From Bdellovibrio sp. (GTDB taxonomy: Bacteria > Myxococcota > SpSt-1050), in contig DYEF01000097.1 of assembly GCA_020725805.1 (NCBI GenBank), forward strand, positions 1 through 50,063: a DNA stretch of 50,063 nucleotides. The letters are read 5' to 3'. Shown here in pieces: positions 35,401 through 43,755 of this stretch (position 1 is the stretch's first letter; the number at the start of each line of letters is the position of its first letter). The notes beneath the pieces were generated by a model. It made no database searches. It saw nothing but the letters and a program-made list of their open reading frames with translations, and was not told where the DNA came from. The position numbers and the translations under genes were made by a program.

Positions 35401-36916
35401 ATTGCTCTTTTATCTGCTGTCTGCTCTGATTTTATTTAATTCCTGTAATACCGAAGTCCGAAATCCCTCAGTGAAAGAGGTTCGTCACAGAACGGATGCC
35501 TCGACACTTTATACCAGAATCTACAGACTGATAGACCTTAAAGAATATGACCTTGCATTTTCCGAACTCTCCTTTTATCTGAATTTTCTCTCACGGGAGG
35601 AACTCCGGAATTTTGATATTCAGAATCTCTTTGCAAAGTACATCATCGAGGGGGAGGATACGCTCGAAAATACAATAGAAAACTATGTCAGATTCTTTCA
35701 GTTCTTCGGTTCGTCGGATGCCGAGGCAATATATCAGATGCTTATGTACCGTTCCGTGAGCGAAAAGGATACCGAACGTGCTGCACTCATCGTTGCCTCG
35801 AAGGCCGATGCCGGAAGGGGAGAAGCGGGGCTTTATTTCTTTCTGGCATATACATTTTACAATCTGAGGCTTAAAGAACAGGCAAACAGATATCTGGACT
35901 GCCTTATAAGTATTGCCCCGTATCACAGTGCTACGTCATATCTGATTTTCAGAATGCGTGGCAAAAAACCGGATTACAGGGCCGAGGCCGTAGAGGCTCT
36001 GAAGAACCTTTATGTAAAAGAAGCTTCACCTGTTGTGGCTGCAACTGTTGCAATGAATTTTCATATTCCATCAATGATGAACAAAGAATGGGAAGATATC
36101 GGAAAATCTCTTCTTAAAAGCGAAAACTATGCGGTAAGGAGTGCGGCATATTCAGAAATCCCTATATTCTTCGCCAGAAAGGGAGACGATGAGAATCTTT
36201 ATCACCTCTTAAAAGCCCAGATACTCGCAAATGACTACAGACTCTTTTCACTCGCGGCACGCTCACTGCTGTATGTCCGCAAAGAGTCACATATTGTGAT
36301 AAGCAGGCTGAAAAGAGAATTTCCCGAACATCCGTTTATAAATGCCCTTTATGCAAAATATCTCGTTTCACTGAGTCAGGAGAATATCAATGAGGCAGCA
36401 GGTCTTTATCTTGCTGCCCTCGAAAAGGAGAACAATATAGAAATCTTTTATGAAGCAGCAGATCTCTTCAGCAAGACATCAGACATATTCAAGCTGAAAT
36501 CATTTGCAGAGGAACTTCTCTTTAAGTATCCGTATCATACCGAACTTTATAATATTTACAGAATTATCTCTTCGGGTTCTGCAGATGATAAGCTCTTTGG
36601 CAGATATTTTGAACACCTCAGCGAATCGCCGTACCGATATGTCCTGTTTTCGTATATTGCCGCAGAGCAGCAGGAAAAGGAGAGATATCTTCTTGACGCT
36701 CTGAAGATTTACGGAGGAGACTGCAGTATTTTATCGGAAATTCTAAGACTGTATTCGGACTGCAAATCCGGTGATTTTACAAAGGCCTATAACAATGTTA
36801 TCAGAAAATATGCCGTAAAAGATGATTTTTACCGGTGTATAAAGTTTATGAGTGAAAATGAGAGGGAAAAATATTATTCGTTGGTGCAAAGCGGAAGCAA
36901 AAAGGGGTGTGAATAA
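35390..36916 (+). CDS. helical-repeat (TPR-like) lipoprotein
   Basis: A 508-residue predicted lipoprotein (lipobox FNSC, C18). The rest is almost entirely helical, with repeated helix pairs rich in Ala, Tyr and Leu (e.g. ALYAKYLVSLSQENINEAAG), resembling TPR/SEL1 solenoids. The ATG at 35390 is chosen because it begins the signal peptide; the frame is open upstream to 35333 within the previous gene. The start lies inside that gene's last codons. It precedes lptC by 3 bp, so a role in envelope or LPS assembly is possible but unproven. Confidence 0.78.
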   Translation: MKNRLLFYLLSALILFNSCNTEVRNPSVKEVRHRTDASTLYTRIYRLIDLKEYDLAFSELSFYLNFLSREELRNFDIQNLFAKYIIEGEDTLENTIENYVRFFQFFGSSDAEAIYQMLMYRSVSEKDTERAALIVASKADAGRGEAGLYFFLAYTFYNLRLKEQANRYLDCLISIAPYHSATSYLIFRMRGKKPDYRAEAVEALKNLYVKEASPVVAATVAMNFHIPSMMNKEWEDIGKSLLKSENYAVRSAAYSEIPIFFARKGDDENLYHLLKAQILANDYRLFSLAARSLLYVRKESHIVISRLKREFPEHPFINALYAKYLVSLSQENINEAAGLYLAALEKENNIEIFYEAADLFSKTSDIFKLKSFAEELLFKYPYHTELYNIYRIISSGSADDKLFGRYFEHLSESPYRYVLFSYIAAEQQEKERYLLDALKIYGGDCSILSEILRLYSDCKSGDFTKAYNNVIRKYAVKDDFYRCIKFMSENEREKYYSLVQSGSKKGCE

Positions 36917-36919
36917 ATA

Positions 36920-37450
36920 ATGAAAAAATCTCTCACTGCAATTTTGCTGTTTTGCCTATTATCTGCACTACTTTCCTGCAACGGAAAGTCTGCACCAAAT
37001 GAGAGAATCAGGGGAAAGAACCGCATAGAACTCGAAGATATAAAGATGAAGGAATTCAGAGACGGTGAACCTGTATCGGAATTGAGAGCCTCCTATCTGA
37101 GTCTTGACAGGGACAGTTCGGAGTTACTCGCCTCCGGCGGTAATCTTGTCTATAATATAAAAAGCGGAAAATTCAGCGACAGGCTTGATATCGGGTTTAT
37201 AAAAGGCTCCTACAATCTGGTATCCGGCAAAATGCATATGCTCCCGAAAAAGGGATTACTATTGGAGAATAATATCAGTCTCTTCTCCGGTGAGATTGAA
37301 TGCAATCTGACAGACGGATTCGTAAAGGCATATGAGACCGTGAGGATTGGCGGCAGTAATTTTGAGTTTGAAGGAAACGGATTTTCTGGTAATATCAGAG
37401 AGCAGACCTTCGTTTTTGATGAGGGTATTAAGGCAAGGATATTCAGATAG
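36920..37450 (+). CDS. lptC: LptC-like LPS export protein (predicted lipoprotein)
   Basis: LptC links the LptBFG transporter to the periplasmic LptA bridge. The protein has 176 residues with a beta-jellyroll-type repeat pattern (SELRASYLSLDRDSSELLASGGNLVY) typical of the OstA/LptC fold. It lies directly upstream of lptA and lptB, the standard gene order. In place of the usual N-terminal TM anchor it carries a signal peptide with lipobox LLSC (C20), suggesting lipid anchoring. Identification rests on fold pattern plus context. Confidence 0.78.
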   Translation: MKKSLTAILLFCLLSALLSCNGKSAPNERIRGKNRIELEDIKMKEFRDGEPVSELRASYLSLDRDSSELLASGGNLVYNIKSGKFSDRLDIGFIKGSYNLVSGKMHMLPKKGLLLENNISLFSGEIECNLTDGFVKAYETVRIGGSNFEFEGNGFSGNIREQTFVFDEGIKARIFR

Positions 37451-37451
37451 T

Positions 37452-37928
37452 ATGATGTCATTATTTAAGGTTTTGTTGTCGGTTCTGATACTTCAGAGTC
37501 CTGATGCCGGCTCTCTCAAGGACCAGATCAGGGAGGACAAATCGCCCGTCGAGATAAAGGCAAAGAAACTGAAGATAGAAAACAAGAACAGGAAGGCTAC
37601 ATTTTCAGAGGATGTGATTGCTGTAAGGTCTGATATGAAGATGACCTGCAATCAGCTGACAGCATATTATACCGAGAACGGAAATGTCGACAGGTTCGAG
37701 TGTACAGGGAATGTGGTTCTTAAGAAGGGAGAGAAGAATGCAACTTCGGATAAGGCTCTCTATGACAATGCAAAGTCACTTGTGACAATGACAGGAAATC
37801 CGTACTATTCGGACGGAGATAACAGATTCTGGGGAGAGATTGTCGAATATGATCTGGACAGGGACGAAGTGAATGTAAAGAATATCAAGGCGGTAATAAA
37901 GATAAAAGACGGGGGAGATAAGAAGTAG
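37452..37928 (+). CDS. lptA: LPS transport periplasmic protein LptA
   Basis: Periplasmic bridge protein for LPS transport. The protein has 158 residues with an N-terminal hydrophobic export signal and OstA-type motifs: PVEIKAKKLKIENKNRKATFSEDVIAV-like spacing, MTCNQLTAYY, and ECTGNVVLKKGEKNATSDKALYD. Two adjacent ATGs (37452, 37455) follow the lptC stop by one to four bases; no strong ribosome-binding site is seen, so coupling to lptC is likely. The stop abuts the lptB ATG. Confidence 0.9.
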   Translation: MMSLFKVLLSVLILQSPDAGSLKDQIREDKSPVEIKAKKLKIENKNRKATFSEDVIAVRSDMKMTCNQLTAYYTENGNVDRFECTGNVVLKKGEKNATSDKALYDNAKSLVTMTGNPYYSDGDNRFWGEIVEYDLDRDEVNVKNIKAVIKIKDGGDKK

Positions 37929-38642
37929 ATGCTCGAGGTCAGAAATGTTGTTAAGAGTTTCAGAAAGAGAAGGGTGCTTGACAGGGTTTCTCTCTCGCTT
38001 GACAGGGGTGAGATTGTAGGTATTCTGGGCCCAAACGGTGCAGGAAAGACCACACTTTTCAAAATAATAATCGGACTCCTCTCAGCTGATGAGGGGGAGG
38101 TCCTGCTCGATAATGAAAATATAAGCGGATATCATCTCTATCAGCTTATCAGAAAGGGTATCGGATATCTGCCTCAGGAACCATCTCTCTTTTACGGCCT
38201 CTCTGTTTACGATAATCTCAGGATAGTCAGTTCTGCCTCATCGGACAAATCAAAGACAGATGAGAGGATTATGAATGTTATGTCAGCTATGAGGCTTGAG
38301 GAGCTGAAGGGGAGTATTGCCGAAAATCTCTCGGGGGGTGAGAAGAGAAGGCTGGAGGTGGCACGTTCGCTTCTTTTGAATCCCGGATATATGCTCTTCG
38401 ATGAACCTTTCAGTCAGATTGACCCCAAGACTGTATATGAACTGGCGGGGATAATCAGAAAAATGAAAGGGGAGAATATTGGTATTCTCATTACCGACCA
38501 TTCGGCACGGGAGGTCTTTTCTGTCTGCGACAGGATATATATCATCTCGGAAGGAAAGGTTGTGACAGAAGGCCCGCCTGACGAACTGAAGAGAGACCGT
38601 CTTGTAAGGGATATTTACCTCGGCCAGCTGTTCGAGATATAA
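37929..38642 (+). CDS. lptB: LPS export ABC transporter ATPase LptB
   Basis: Cytoplasmic ATPase that powers LPS extraction from the inner membrane with LptFG. The 237 residues include Walker A GPNGAGKTT, a Q-loop (LPQEPSLF), signature LSGGEKRR, Walker B YMLFDEPF and the switch His (TDHS). The sequence closely follows the LptB subfamily, including the SQIDPKTV stretch after Walker B. It starts immediately after the lptA stop. lptF and lptG are not in this window; neither is rpoN, which often follows lptB. Confidence 0.95.
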   Translation: MLEVRNVVKSFRKRRVLDRVSLSLDRGEIVGILGPNGAGKTTLFKIIIGLLSADEGEVLLDNENISGYHLYQLIRKGIGYLPQEPSLFYGLSVYDNLRIVSSASSDKSKTDERIMNVMSAMRLEELKGSIAENLSGGEKRRLEVARSLLLNPGYMLFDEPFSQIDPKTVYELAGIIRKMKGENIGILITDHSAREVFSVCDRIYIISEGKVVTEGPPDELKRDRLVRDIYLGQLFEI

Positions 38643-38668
38643 ATTTTTTCAATCAGCAGACTTAAAGA

Positions 38669-40771
38669 TTATTTCAGAGGCATTATGTATTCGGGTGTTC
38701 CGTCCTGCTTTATTTCGATAAGATAATTGGCATATATATTCGTAAATTTCTGCACGCTCATATTCTTGTCGGGCCAGATTACCTCTATTTCATCCACGAT
38801 ACATTTATCTTTCAATCCGAAATGCAAAACAAGGTCATTCTGAAGACCGAAGTGCCCGTATCCTCCCTGAACCTGTTTGTACTGAACAAGGTCACCCGCT
38901 TTTACTCTTACTCTTGCTCCGATCGCAGAGAGATTCGATTTGCCTTTTTTACCGACAAGCTTTATCTCAATGGCATTTTTACTGGATGAGGCTTTGTTCT
39001 CGTAGTAATATACATAGTTGTCTTTCCAGTCGGTATTCCGCATAGTGCTCGAACCTACTATCACATCGAGGTCCCCGTCCCTGTCAAAGTCTGCAACCGT
39101 GACTTCCTGAGACTGCTTGTGGGCAATACCCGCCGGAACGGCGACTTCGGTGAATGTGTGTTCCGGCTTCTGCATAAACAGAAAGGCCCTGTCTCCCGGG
39201 TAATCGGAACTCGCTATGAAGATGTCGGGCAGACCATCATTGTTGAAATCGAAGACGGCACCCGAAATATCACCCTCATTCCAGTCCGTAATGCTCCATT
39301 TTCTGTCGAGTCCGTTTGTCTTGTTATCAATTCTGTCGAAGTAAAATCCGTATTTGTTATCTGCAATGACATTTCGCAGGAGTTGTGTGGGGTCCGAGGA
39401 CTGACCGATATGCCAGTGCCTTATCTCTGTGTGAATTACATCCATAAGTCCGTCATTATCGACGTCCGCACATATCGTTGAAAAGGTATTCCCGTTTAGT
39501 CTGAAAGGCTGGTCATCTATGCCAAATGCCCAGTAGTCACCGCACTGGATTCTGGGCTGACCGACAGTCGGCGGACAATATACCTGATCATCCGGGTTTT
39601 TCTTGCAGTAGCACTTGTAGAATTCATTGTCCGAATAATCGAGGTTCGAATCGCCGGCATAGTTGATATCTCTTCCTATTTCGTTATATTTTGTCCCGTC
39701 GAAGAGCCAGAATTTATTCCACTGCCTTCCGTAAACACTTGTCATCAGTTCGGGTGTTCCATCGTTGTTTATATCACAGGAAGTAACTCCGTATGTAGGG
39801 GCACTCGAGAGTCCTTCCTCGAATCCCGAGTCATCAGGCGTGAGAAGTCCCATCTGTTCGGTTACATCGATGAAATTCCCTGTCCCGTCTCCCTTGTAAA
39901 GCCTGTCGGAGAAAGATTCCAGAAATCCCCATATCTTATAAAAAGCGCCAACGAATAAATCTATGTTTCCGTCTCTGTCGAAGTCCGTAAAGGTGGCGGA
40001 TGTAACTGTTGCCCCGTCCCTGAAGATATTCGATGGAGCTGCAAGGGTAAAATGCCCTTCTCCATCGTTTAGGAGTATCTCAGACCTGTCGCCGGGGTCT
40101 TTGGGATTGGCATCTGATGCAAGGTTGGTATATACGCCGGAGAACAAGTCGGGGTCTCCGTCATTATCTACATCGGCAGCTATTGCAAAATTAGATGCCC
40201 TTGCAAGATTTGATTCCTCACCTCTTATCTGACCGAATTTCGATTCGAGGGTAAAGTCTGAAAATCCGTTTCCTTCCTTAATCTTGTTTAAGAGTATTCT
40301 TTTCTGATAATAAGGCGGATTTTTAGAAAAATCATCTCTGGTATTTGAATTTACCCTGTGGACAATGAGGTCCGGGTAATTGTCATTGTTAAGGTCAATC
40401 GAGGCGAGTCTGATTCCAAGGACTTTATCTTTTAGGTTCATTGCCTCTGATTTTTCGGCAAAATACGGAGCCATTACGTCGGTACCCGAATTTGCATCGG
40501 CAGTAGGGTCCTGTTTGCATATAAATTCTATGTCGGGATGACCGTTTGAATCAGACCCGGCATCAGTAATATCATTCTCGATGTCACCGATATCGGGAAT
40601 AACGTCAGCGACGATATCCGGCGATGTATCTACAATTACATCAAGTGATGCGTCTGATAGGGATATATCATTCGCAATGTTTGTATCAGTTGTATTCTTC
40701 GGATTGCTCTCCGAACAGGCAATAGAAAATATAGAAACTGCAATGAGCGAAATGATAAAATCTGACTTCAT
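38669..40771 (-). CDS. FG-GAP/VCBS repeat lipoprotein with ASPIC/UnbV domain
   Basis: A 700-residue lipoprotein (lipobox SIAC, C19). An Asp-rich spacer (about 25-75, D-x-x-x-D units) resembles the linkers of the GCxC-tailed proteins. The body holds at least six calcium-type loops (DVDNDGDPD, DFDRDGNID, DINNDGTPE, DVDNDGLMD, DFNNDGLPD, DFDRDGDLD) of an integrin-like beta propeller. The C-terminus (about 590-690) matches the ASPIC/UnbV domain (GARVRVKAGDLVQYKQVQGG). It is probably a calcium-stabilised surface protein in adhesion or binding. GGAGGT precedes the ATG. It is convergent with lptB. Confidence 0.9.
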   Translation of the reverse strand: MKSDFIISLIAVSIFSIACSESNPKNTTDTNIANDISLSDASLDVIVDTSPDIVADVIPDIGDIENDITDAGSDSNGHPDIEFICKQDPTADANSGTDVMAPYFAEKSEAMNLKDKVLGIRLASIDLNNDNYPDLIVHRVNSNTRDDFSKNPPYYQKRILLNKIKEGNGFSDFTLESKFGQIRGEESNLARASNFAIAADVDNDGDPDLFSGVYTNLASDANPKDPGDRSEILLNDGEGHFTLAAPSNIFRDGATVTSATFTDFDRDGNIDLFVGAFYKIWGFLESFSDRLYKGDGTGNFIDVTEQMGLLTPDDSGFEEGLSSAPTYGVTSCDINNDGTPELMTSVYGRQWNKFWLFDGTKYNEIGRDINYAGDSNLDYSDNEFYKCYCKKNPDDQVYCPPTVGQPRIQCGDYWAFGIDDQPFRLNGNTFSTICADVDNDGLMDVIHTEIRHWHIGQSSDPTQLLRNVIADNKYGFYFDRIDNKTNGLDRKWSITDWNEGDISGAVFDFNNDGLPDIFIASSDYPGDRAFLFMQKPEHTFTEVAVPAGIAHKQSQEVTVADFDRDGDLDVIVGSSTMRNTDWKDNYVYYYENKASSSKNAIEIKLVGKKGKSNLSAIGARVRVKAGDLVQYKQVQGGYGHFGLQNDLVLHFGLKDKCIVDEIEVIWPDKNMSVQKFTNIYANYLIEIKQDGTPEYIMPLK

Positions 40772-40794
40772 TTCTTACCTCCAGAGTGGAATAT

Positions 40795-40823
40795 ATTGTA
40801 AGACTTTTGTACATTTGTGTCAA
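40795..40823 (-). promoter_or_regulatory. promoter of FG-GAP lipoprotein
   Basis: On the reverse strand, perfect TTGACA (40823-40818), 17 bp, TACAAT (40800-40795). The leader is about 17 nt and includes GGAGGT before the ATG at 40771. This is one of the strongest promoters in the window by sequence. Confidence 0.8.
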
Positions 40824-40896
40824 TTTTTAAGGGTGACAGAAAAAATTACTTCTGTTTATTGTGTTTATATCGGGAATGTGCAGTGCATCAGGTTTA

Positions 40897-41094
40897 CTAT
40901 CTCTTTCTCCATATTTTCAAAAAGAGGTATAGAAGACCAATCTGGAGTAGGGCAAGGAGAATGAATTCCCAGAGAGTAAGTCTGTGATAATACTTTCCGC
41001 TCTCTGCCTTTATGAAGAACTCGTTTTGGCAGTTAGTCATAAATATTGGGACAAAGAACAGAAAGAGACTTTTCAGAAAAGTATTGAACTTCAT
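40897..41094 (-). CDS. tiny membrane lipoprotein candidate
   Basis: A 65-residue frame with a signal peptide ending in lipobox MTNC (C22), about 18 polar residues, a TM helix (about 41-60) and a basic end (KIWRKR). The combination of a lipidated N-terminus and a C-terminal TM helix with positive residues is coherent for a small envelope protein. A promoter-like TTGACT-17-TAATAT on the reverse strand ends 11 nt before the ATG; there is no Shine-Dalgarno sequence. It diverges from the VanZ-like gene. Confidence 0.5.
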   Translation of the reverse strand: MKFNTFLKSLFLFFVPIFMTNCQNEFFIKAESGKYYHRLTLWEFILLALLQIGLLYLFLKIWRKR

Positions 41095-41134
41095 AAGGTA
41101 CTGAAATATTATATCCTATTATGGCTTTAGTCAA
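41084..41134. promoter_or_regulatory. overlapping divergent promoters sharing their -10 region
   Basis: Forward: TTGAAC (41084-41089), 17 bp, TATTAT (41107-41112), 8 nt before ATG 41121. Reverse: TTGACT (41134-41129), 17 bp, TAATAT (41111-41106), 11 nt before ATG 41094. The two -10 elements overlap, so the promoters must exclude each other. Each -35 lies at or within the opposite gene's start. Both messages would be essentially leaderless. Confidence 0.6.
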
Positions 41135-41690
41135 AGATATATCCCTCAGGATATTGCTTGCTACTTTCTATGTGTTCTCGGTTCTTTTTCACAGAAGAGT
41201 CAACGAATTTATTGATATATTCTACAGAAAATTTTCCTTCGAAACTACAAACAGATTTTTTATCTACTCACTGATTCTGCCTTTTATTGCAGTTGTTCTG
41301 TTCTTTTTCTTATACAATGTAAAGAGTTTCAGGAAAAGTTTGTCTTATCTTGCCATAGTCCTCATCCCTGTAGCCGTTTATTATCCGCTCTTCTTTGTCT
41401 CGAATGTGGAGTTTGTTCATTATGTTCAGTATGCATTCATTTCGTTTCTTTTGCTGAAAATCAGCGGCAATATCTGGTATTCATTTTCTACATCAATAAT
41501 TCTTGGTGTAATCGATGAGGCCTACCAGTATTTTGTCCTGTATGCCGGAAGGCCATCAGTCTATCTGGATTATAATGATATGCTTTTGAATATCCACGGG
41601 GTTATTACGGGTATAATAATATTTCTGATTCTTTCTCCTCCCCAAACTTACAGAAAAGGTGATATTGTTAAAGGTTCTGAAATTACTTGA
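41121..41690 (+). CDS. VanZ-like integral membrane protein
   Basis: A 189-residue protein with about five TM helices. The C-terminal half carries the VanZ-family pattern: EFVHYVQYAFISFLL (helix with His), DEAYQYFVLYAGRPSVYLDYNDMLLNIHGVITG, matching the family's DE..Q....GR...D...N..G signature. The function of VanZ-like proteins outside teicoplanin resistance is poorly defined. There is no Shine-Dalgarno sequence; the -10 hexamer ends 8 nt before the ATG, implying a leaderless mRNA. Confidence 0.75.
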   Translation: MALVKDISLRILLATFYVFSVLFHRRVNEFIDIFYRKFSFETTNRFFIYSLILPFIAVVLFFFLYNVKSFRKSLSYLAIVLIPVAVYYPLFFVSNVEFVHYVQYAFISFLLLKISGNIWYSFSTSIILGVIDEAYQYFVLYAGRPSVYLDYNDMLLNIHGVITGIIIFLILSPPQTYRKGDIVKGSEIT

Positions 41691-41715
41691 CCATATATCT
41701 TTAATTGGCTATGTA
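41687..41715 (+). promoter_or_regulatory. candidate gcvH promoter
   Basis: TTGACC (41687-41692), overlapping the stop of the VanZ-like gene, 17 bp, TATGTA (41710-41715). The -35 is strong and the -10 moderate. GAAAGGAG lies just before the ATG at 41745. No glycine riboswitch is visible in the short leader. Confidence 0.45.
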
Positions 41716-41744
41716 AGAAAAGACCTTTTTGAAAGGAGTGTAAG

Positions 41745-42134
41745 ATGAATATCCCGAAAGACCTTTTTTACACGAAAGACCACGAGTGGGCAAGGATTGA
41801 AGGGAATACGGCAACTATCGGTATTACTGACCACGCCCAGAAACTTCTCGGAGATATTGTATTTCTTGAGATATCCGATGTCGGTACTTCGGTAAATATC
41901 GGTGAGAAGATAGGGACCATTGAATCGGTCAAGGCCGCCTCTGATATATTTTCACCTCTGTCCGGAAAGATAGTTGAGGTAAACACCGAGCTTACTTCCG
42001 CTCCGGATACGGTAAATAAGGACCCTTATGGCGCAGCATGGATGGCGAAGATAGAATTGTCAGACCCGTCCGAAAAAGGGAAATTGCTGGATGCCGGTGC
42101 CTACGCAAAACTGATTGAGGAGGAGTCGAAGTAA
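41745..42134 (+). CDS. gcvH: glycine cleavage system H protein
   Basis: Carries the lipoyl arm that shuttles aminomethyl groups between the P, T and L proteins in glycine breakdown. At 129 residues it has the normal length. Lipoylation lysine K63 sits in the diagnostic ESVKAASDI motif, and the N-terminal YTKDHEWAR and C-terminal NKDPYGAAWMAKI are typical. It overlaps the gcvPA start by one base (TAATG). Confidence 0.96.
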   Translation: MNIPKDLFYTKDHEWARIEGNTATIGITDHAQKLLGDIVFLEISDVGTSVNIGEKIGTIESVKAASDIFSPLSGKIVEVNTELTSAPDTVNKDPYGAAWMAKIELSDPSEKGKLLDAGAYAKLIEEESK

Positions 42135-43456
42135 TGAAGTACCTTCCGCATTCGGACAGAGATATCAGGGAGATGCTCTCGGTACTGAATATATCATCGG
42201 TCGATTCTCTCTTTGACACGATACCTGAAAAATACAGGCTGAAGAAGTTGCTGAATATCCCGTCCGGTCTTGAGGAGAGGGAGCTCGACCATCTGATAAA
42301 ATCGATTTCGGATTCGAATACCGCAAAGGATTTCAGGATATTTCTGGGAGGAGGGGTTTACAATCACTACATTCCGAAGATAATCGATACCCTTCTTCTC
42401 AGGCAGGAGTTTTATACGGCATATACACCGTATCAGCCTGAGATAAGTCAGGGAACCCTTCAGGCTATTTTCGAATTTCAGACTATGATTGCATCCATTC
42501 TGGGTCTCGATGTTGCCAATGCCTCTATGTACGACGGTTCGACTGCATCTGCCGAGGCAGTCCTTATGGCAAGAAGGCTTTCAAAGAGTCCGAAGAAGGT
42601 TGTTCTGAGCAGTGCTCTTCATCCGGAGTATAGGGAAGTAATAAAGACATATCTGAAACACCTTGGTGATGAGATAGCCGAACTGCCGTTCGACCTGAAA
42701 AGCGGAAGGACTATATATGATGAAAGACTCATCGATGGCGCCTACTGTGTGGTGATTCAGTATCCGAATTTCTTCGGTGTGGTCGAGGAACTGGATATCT
42801 TCGCATCGAGACTGAAAGAGAAGAAGATACCTCTTGTCTCAGTAACCACCGAACCATTATCCCTCTCTCTGATAAAATCTCCCGGGTCACTTGGTGCGGA
42901 TATTGCAGTATCTGAAGGGCAGTCTTTCGGTGTGCCGATGTCGGCAGGTGGTCCGACTGTCGGCTGGTTTGCCGCAAAGAAGGAACTGGTGAGGAATATG
43001 CCCGGCAGACTCGTCGGGGAGACAGTAGACAAAAACGGTGAAAGGGTATTTGTTCTGACCCTCTCGACAAGAGAGCAGCACATTAGACGAGAGAAGGCTA
43101 CATCCAATATCTGCACAAATTCCGGATTAAATGCGCTGACTAATGCTATTTATATGGCCTATAACGGTGCAGAAGGCTTAAAGAGACTATCCGTAGAAAA
43201 TCACAGTAAGGCAGAGATGGTCAAGGACAGACTTAGGTCAAAAGGGGTCAGATTTCAGTTCGACGGAGATACTTTCAATGAATTTGTAATTACATTGAAG
43301 GACGCAGAAGGATTTTTCAGAAAGGCTCTTTCGGATAAGATAATTCCCGGCATTTTACTCAAAAGGTTCTATCCGGAACTGAAGGACTCTATTCTTGTGA
43401 CGGTTACCGAACAGAATACCGAAGAAGATATTAGAAGATTTGCCGATTTGATATAA
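42134..43456 (+). CDS. gcvPA: glycine dehydrogenase (decarboxylating) subunit 1
   Basis: The alpha subunit of the split P protein, which with GcvPB decarboxylates glycine using PLP. At 440 residues it matches the GcvPA length. Characteristic stretches are FLGGGVYNHYIPKII, TPYQPEISQGTLQAIFEFQTMI, DVANASMYDGSTASAEA and TREQHIRREKATSNICTN. The PLP lysine belongs to the partner subunit, which is not encoded in this window; gcvT is also absent. The gene is translationally coupled to gcvH. Confidence 0.96.
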   Translation: MKYLPHSDRDIREMLSVLNISSVDSLFDTIPEKYRLKKLLNIPSGLEERELDHLIKSISDSNTAKDFRIFLGGGVYNHYIPKIIDTLLLRQEFYTAYTPYQPEISQGTLQAIFEFQTMIASILGLDVANASMYDGSTASAEAVLMARRLSKSPKKVVLSSALHPEYREVIKTYLKHLGDEIAELPFDLKSGRTIYDERLIDGAYCVVIQYPNFFGVVEELDIFASRLKEKKIPLVSVTTEPLSLSLIKSPGSLGADIAVSEGQSFGVPMSAGGPTVGWFAAKKELVRNMPGRLVGETVDKNGERVFVLTLSTREQHIRREKATSNICTNSGLNALTNAIYMAYNGAEGLKRLSVENHSKAEMVKDRLRSKGVRFQFDGDTFNEFVITLKDAEGFFRKALSDKIIPGILLKRFYPELKDSILVTVTEQNTEEDIRRFADLI

Positions 43457-43755
43457 TTTGCAGGTTTTCTATAGACTTTATTTTAATTTACCGGATATCA
43501 GAGAATAATAATTTAAATTCAGCTTCAGTCTTAATTCAGGATAAAACTGACAGACCTGTTAATAAGGGATTTGTAATAATCAGCCTTGTCGTTATCCACT
43601 TTCGATGCATATAATACTCCCGCATTTCTGAAAGAACAGAAAGGACTTAACTGATAAATCATATTTACCATATCTGATTTTTCTGCTAATCAGATTAACC
43701 GGCAGGGTTATGAAATTATTTCTATAAGGACTATTTTGGAATAGAAGGACTGAGT
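43457..43755 (+). other. 299-bp non-coding region before the GT9 gene
   Basis: AT-rich, with no convincing open frame. It contains a candidate promoter (43586-43615) and two inverted repeats: TTTCTG-AAAGAA-CAGAAA (43625-43642) and ATCTGATT-TTTCTGCT-AATCAGAT (43672-43695, perfect 8-bp arms). Neither repeat has a following T-run. Both lie downstream of the promoter, so they would be in the leader RNA of the GT9 gene as hairpins or act as DNA operators. No tRNA or known riboswitch was recognised. Confidence 0.55.
43586..43615 (+). promoter_or_regulatory. candidate promoter of GT9 gene
   Basis: TTGTCG (43586-43591), 18 bp, perfect TATAAT (43610-43615). It would give a leader of about 130 nt that includes the two inverted repeats noted for this gap. 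Confidence 0.5.
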
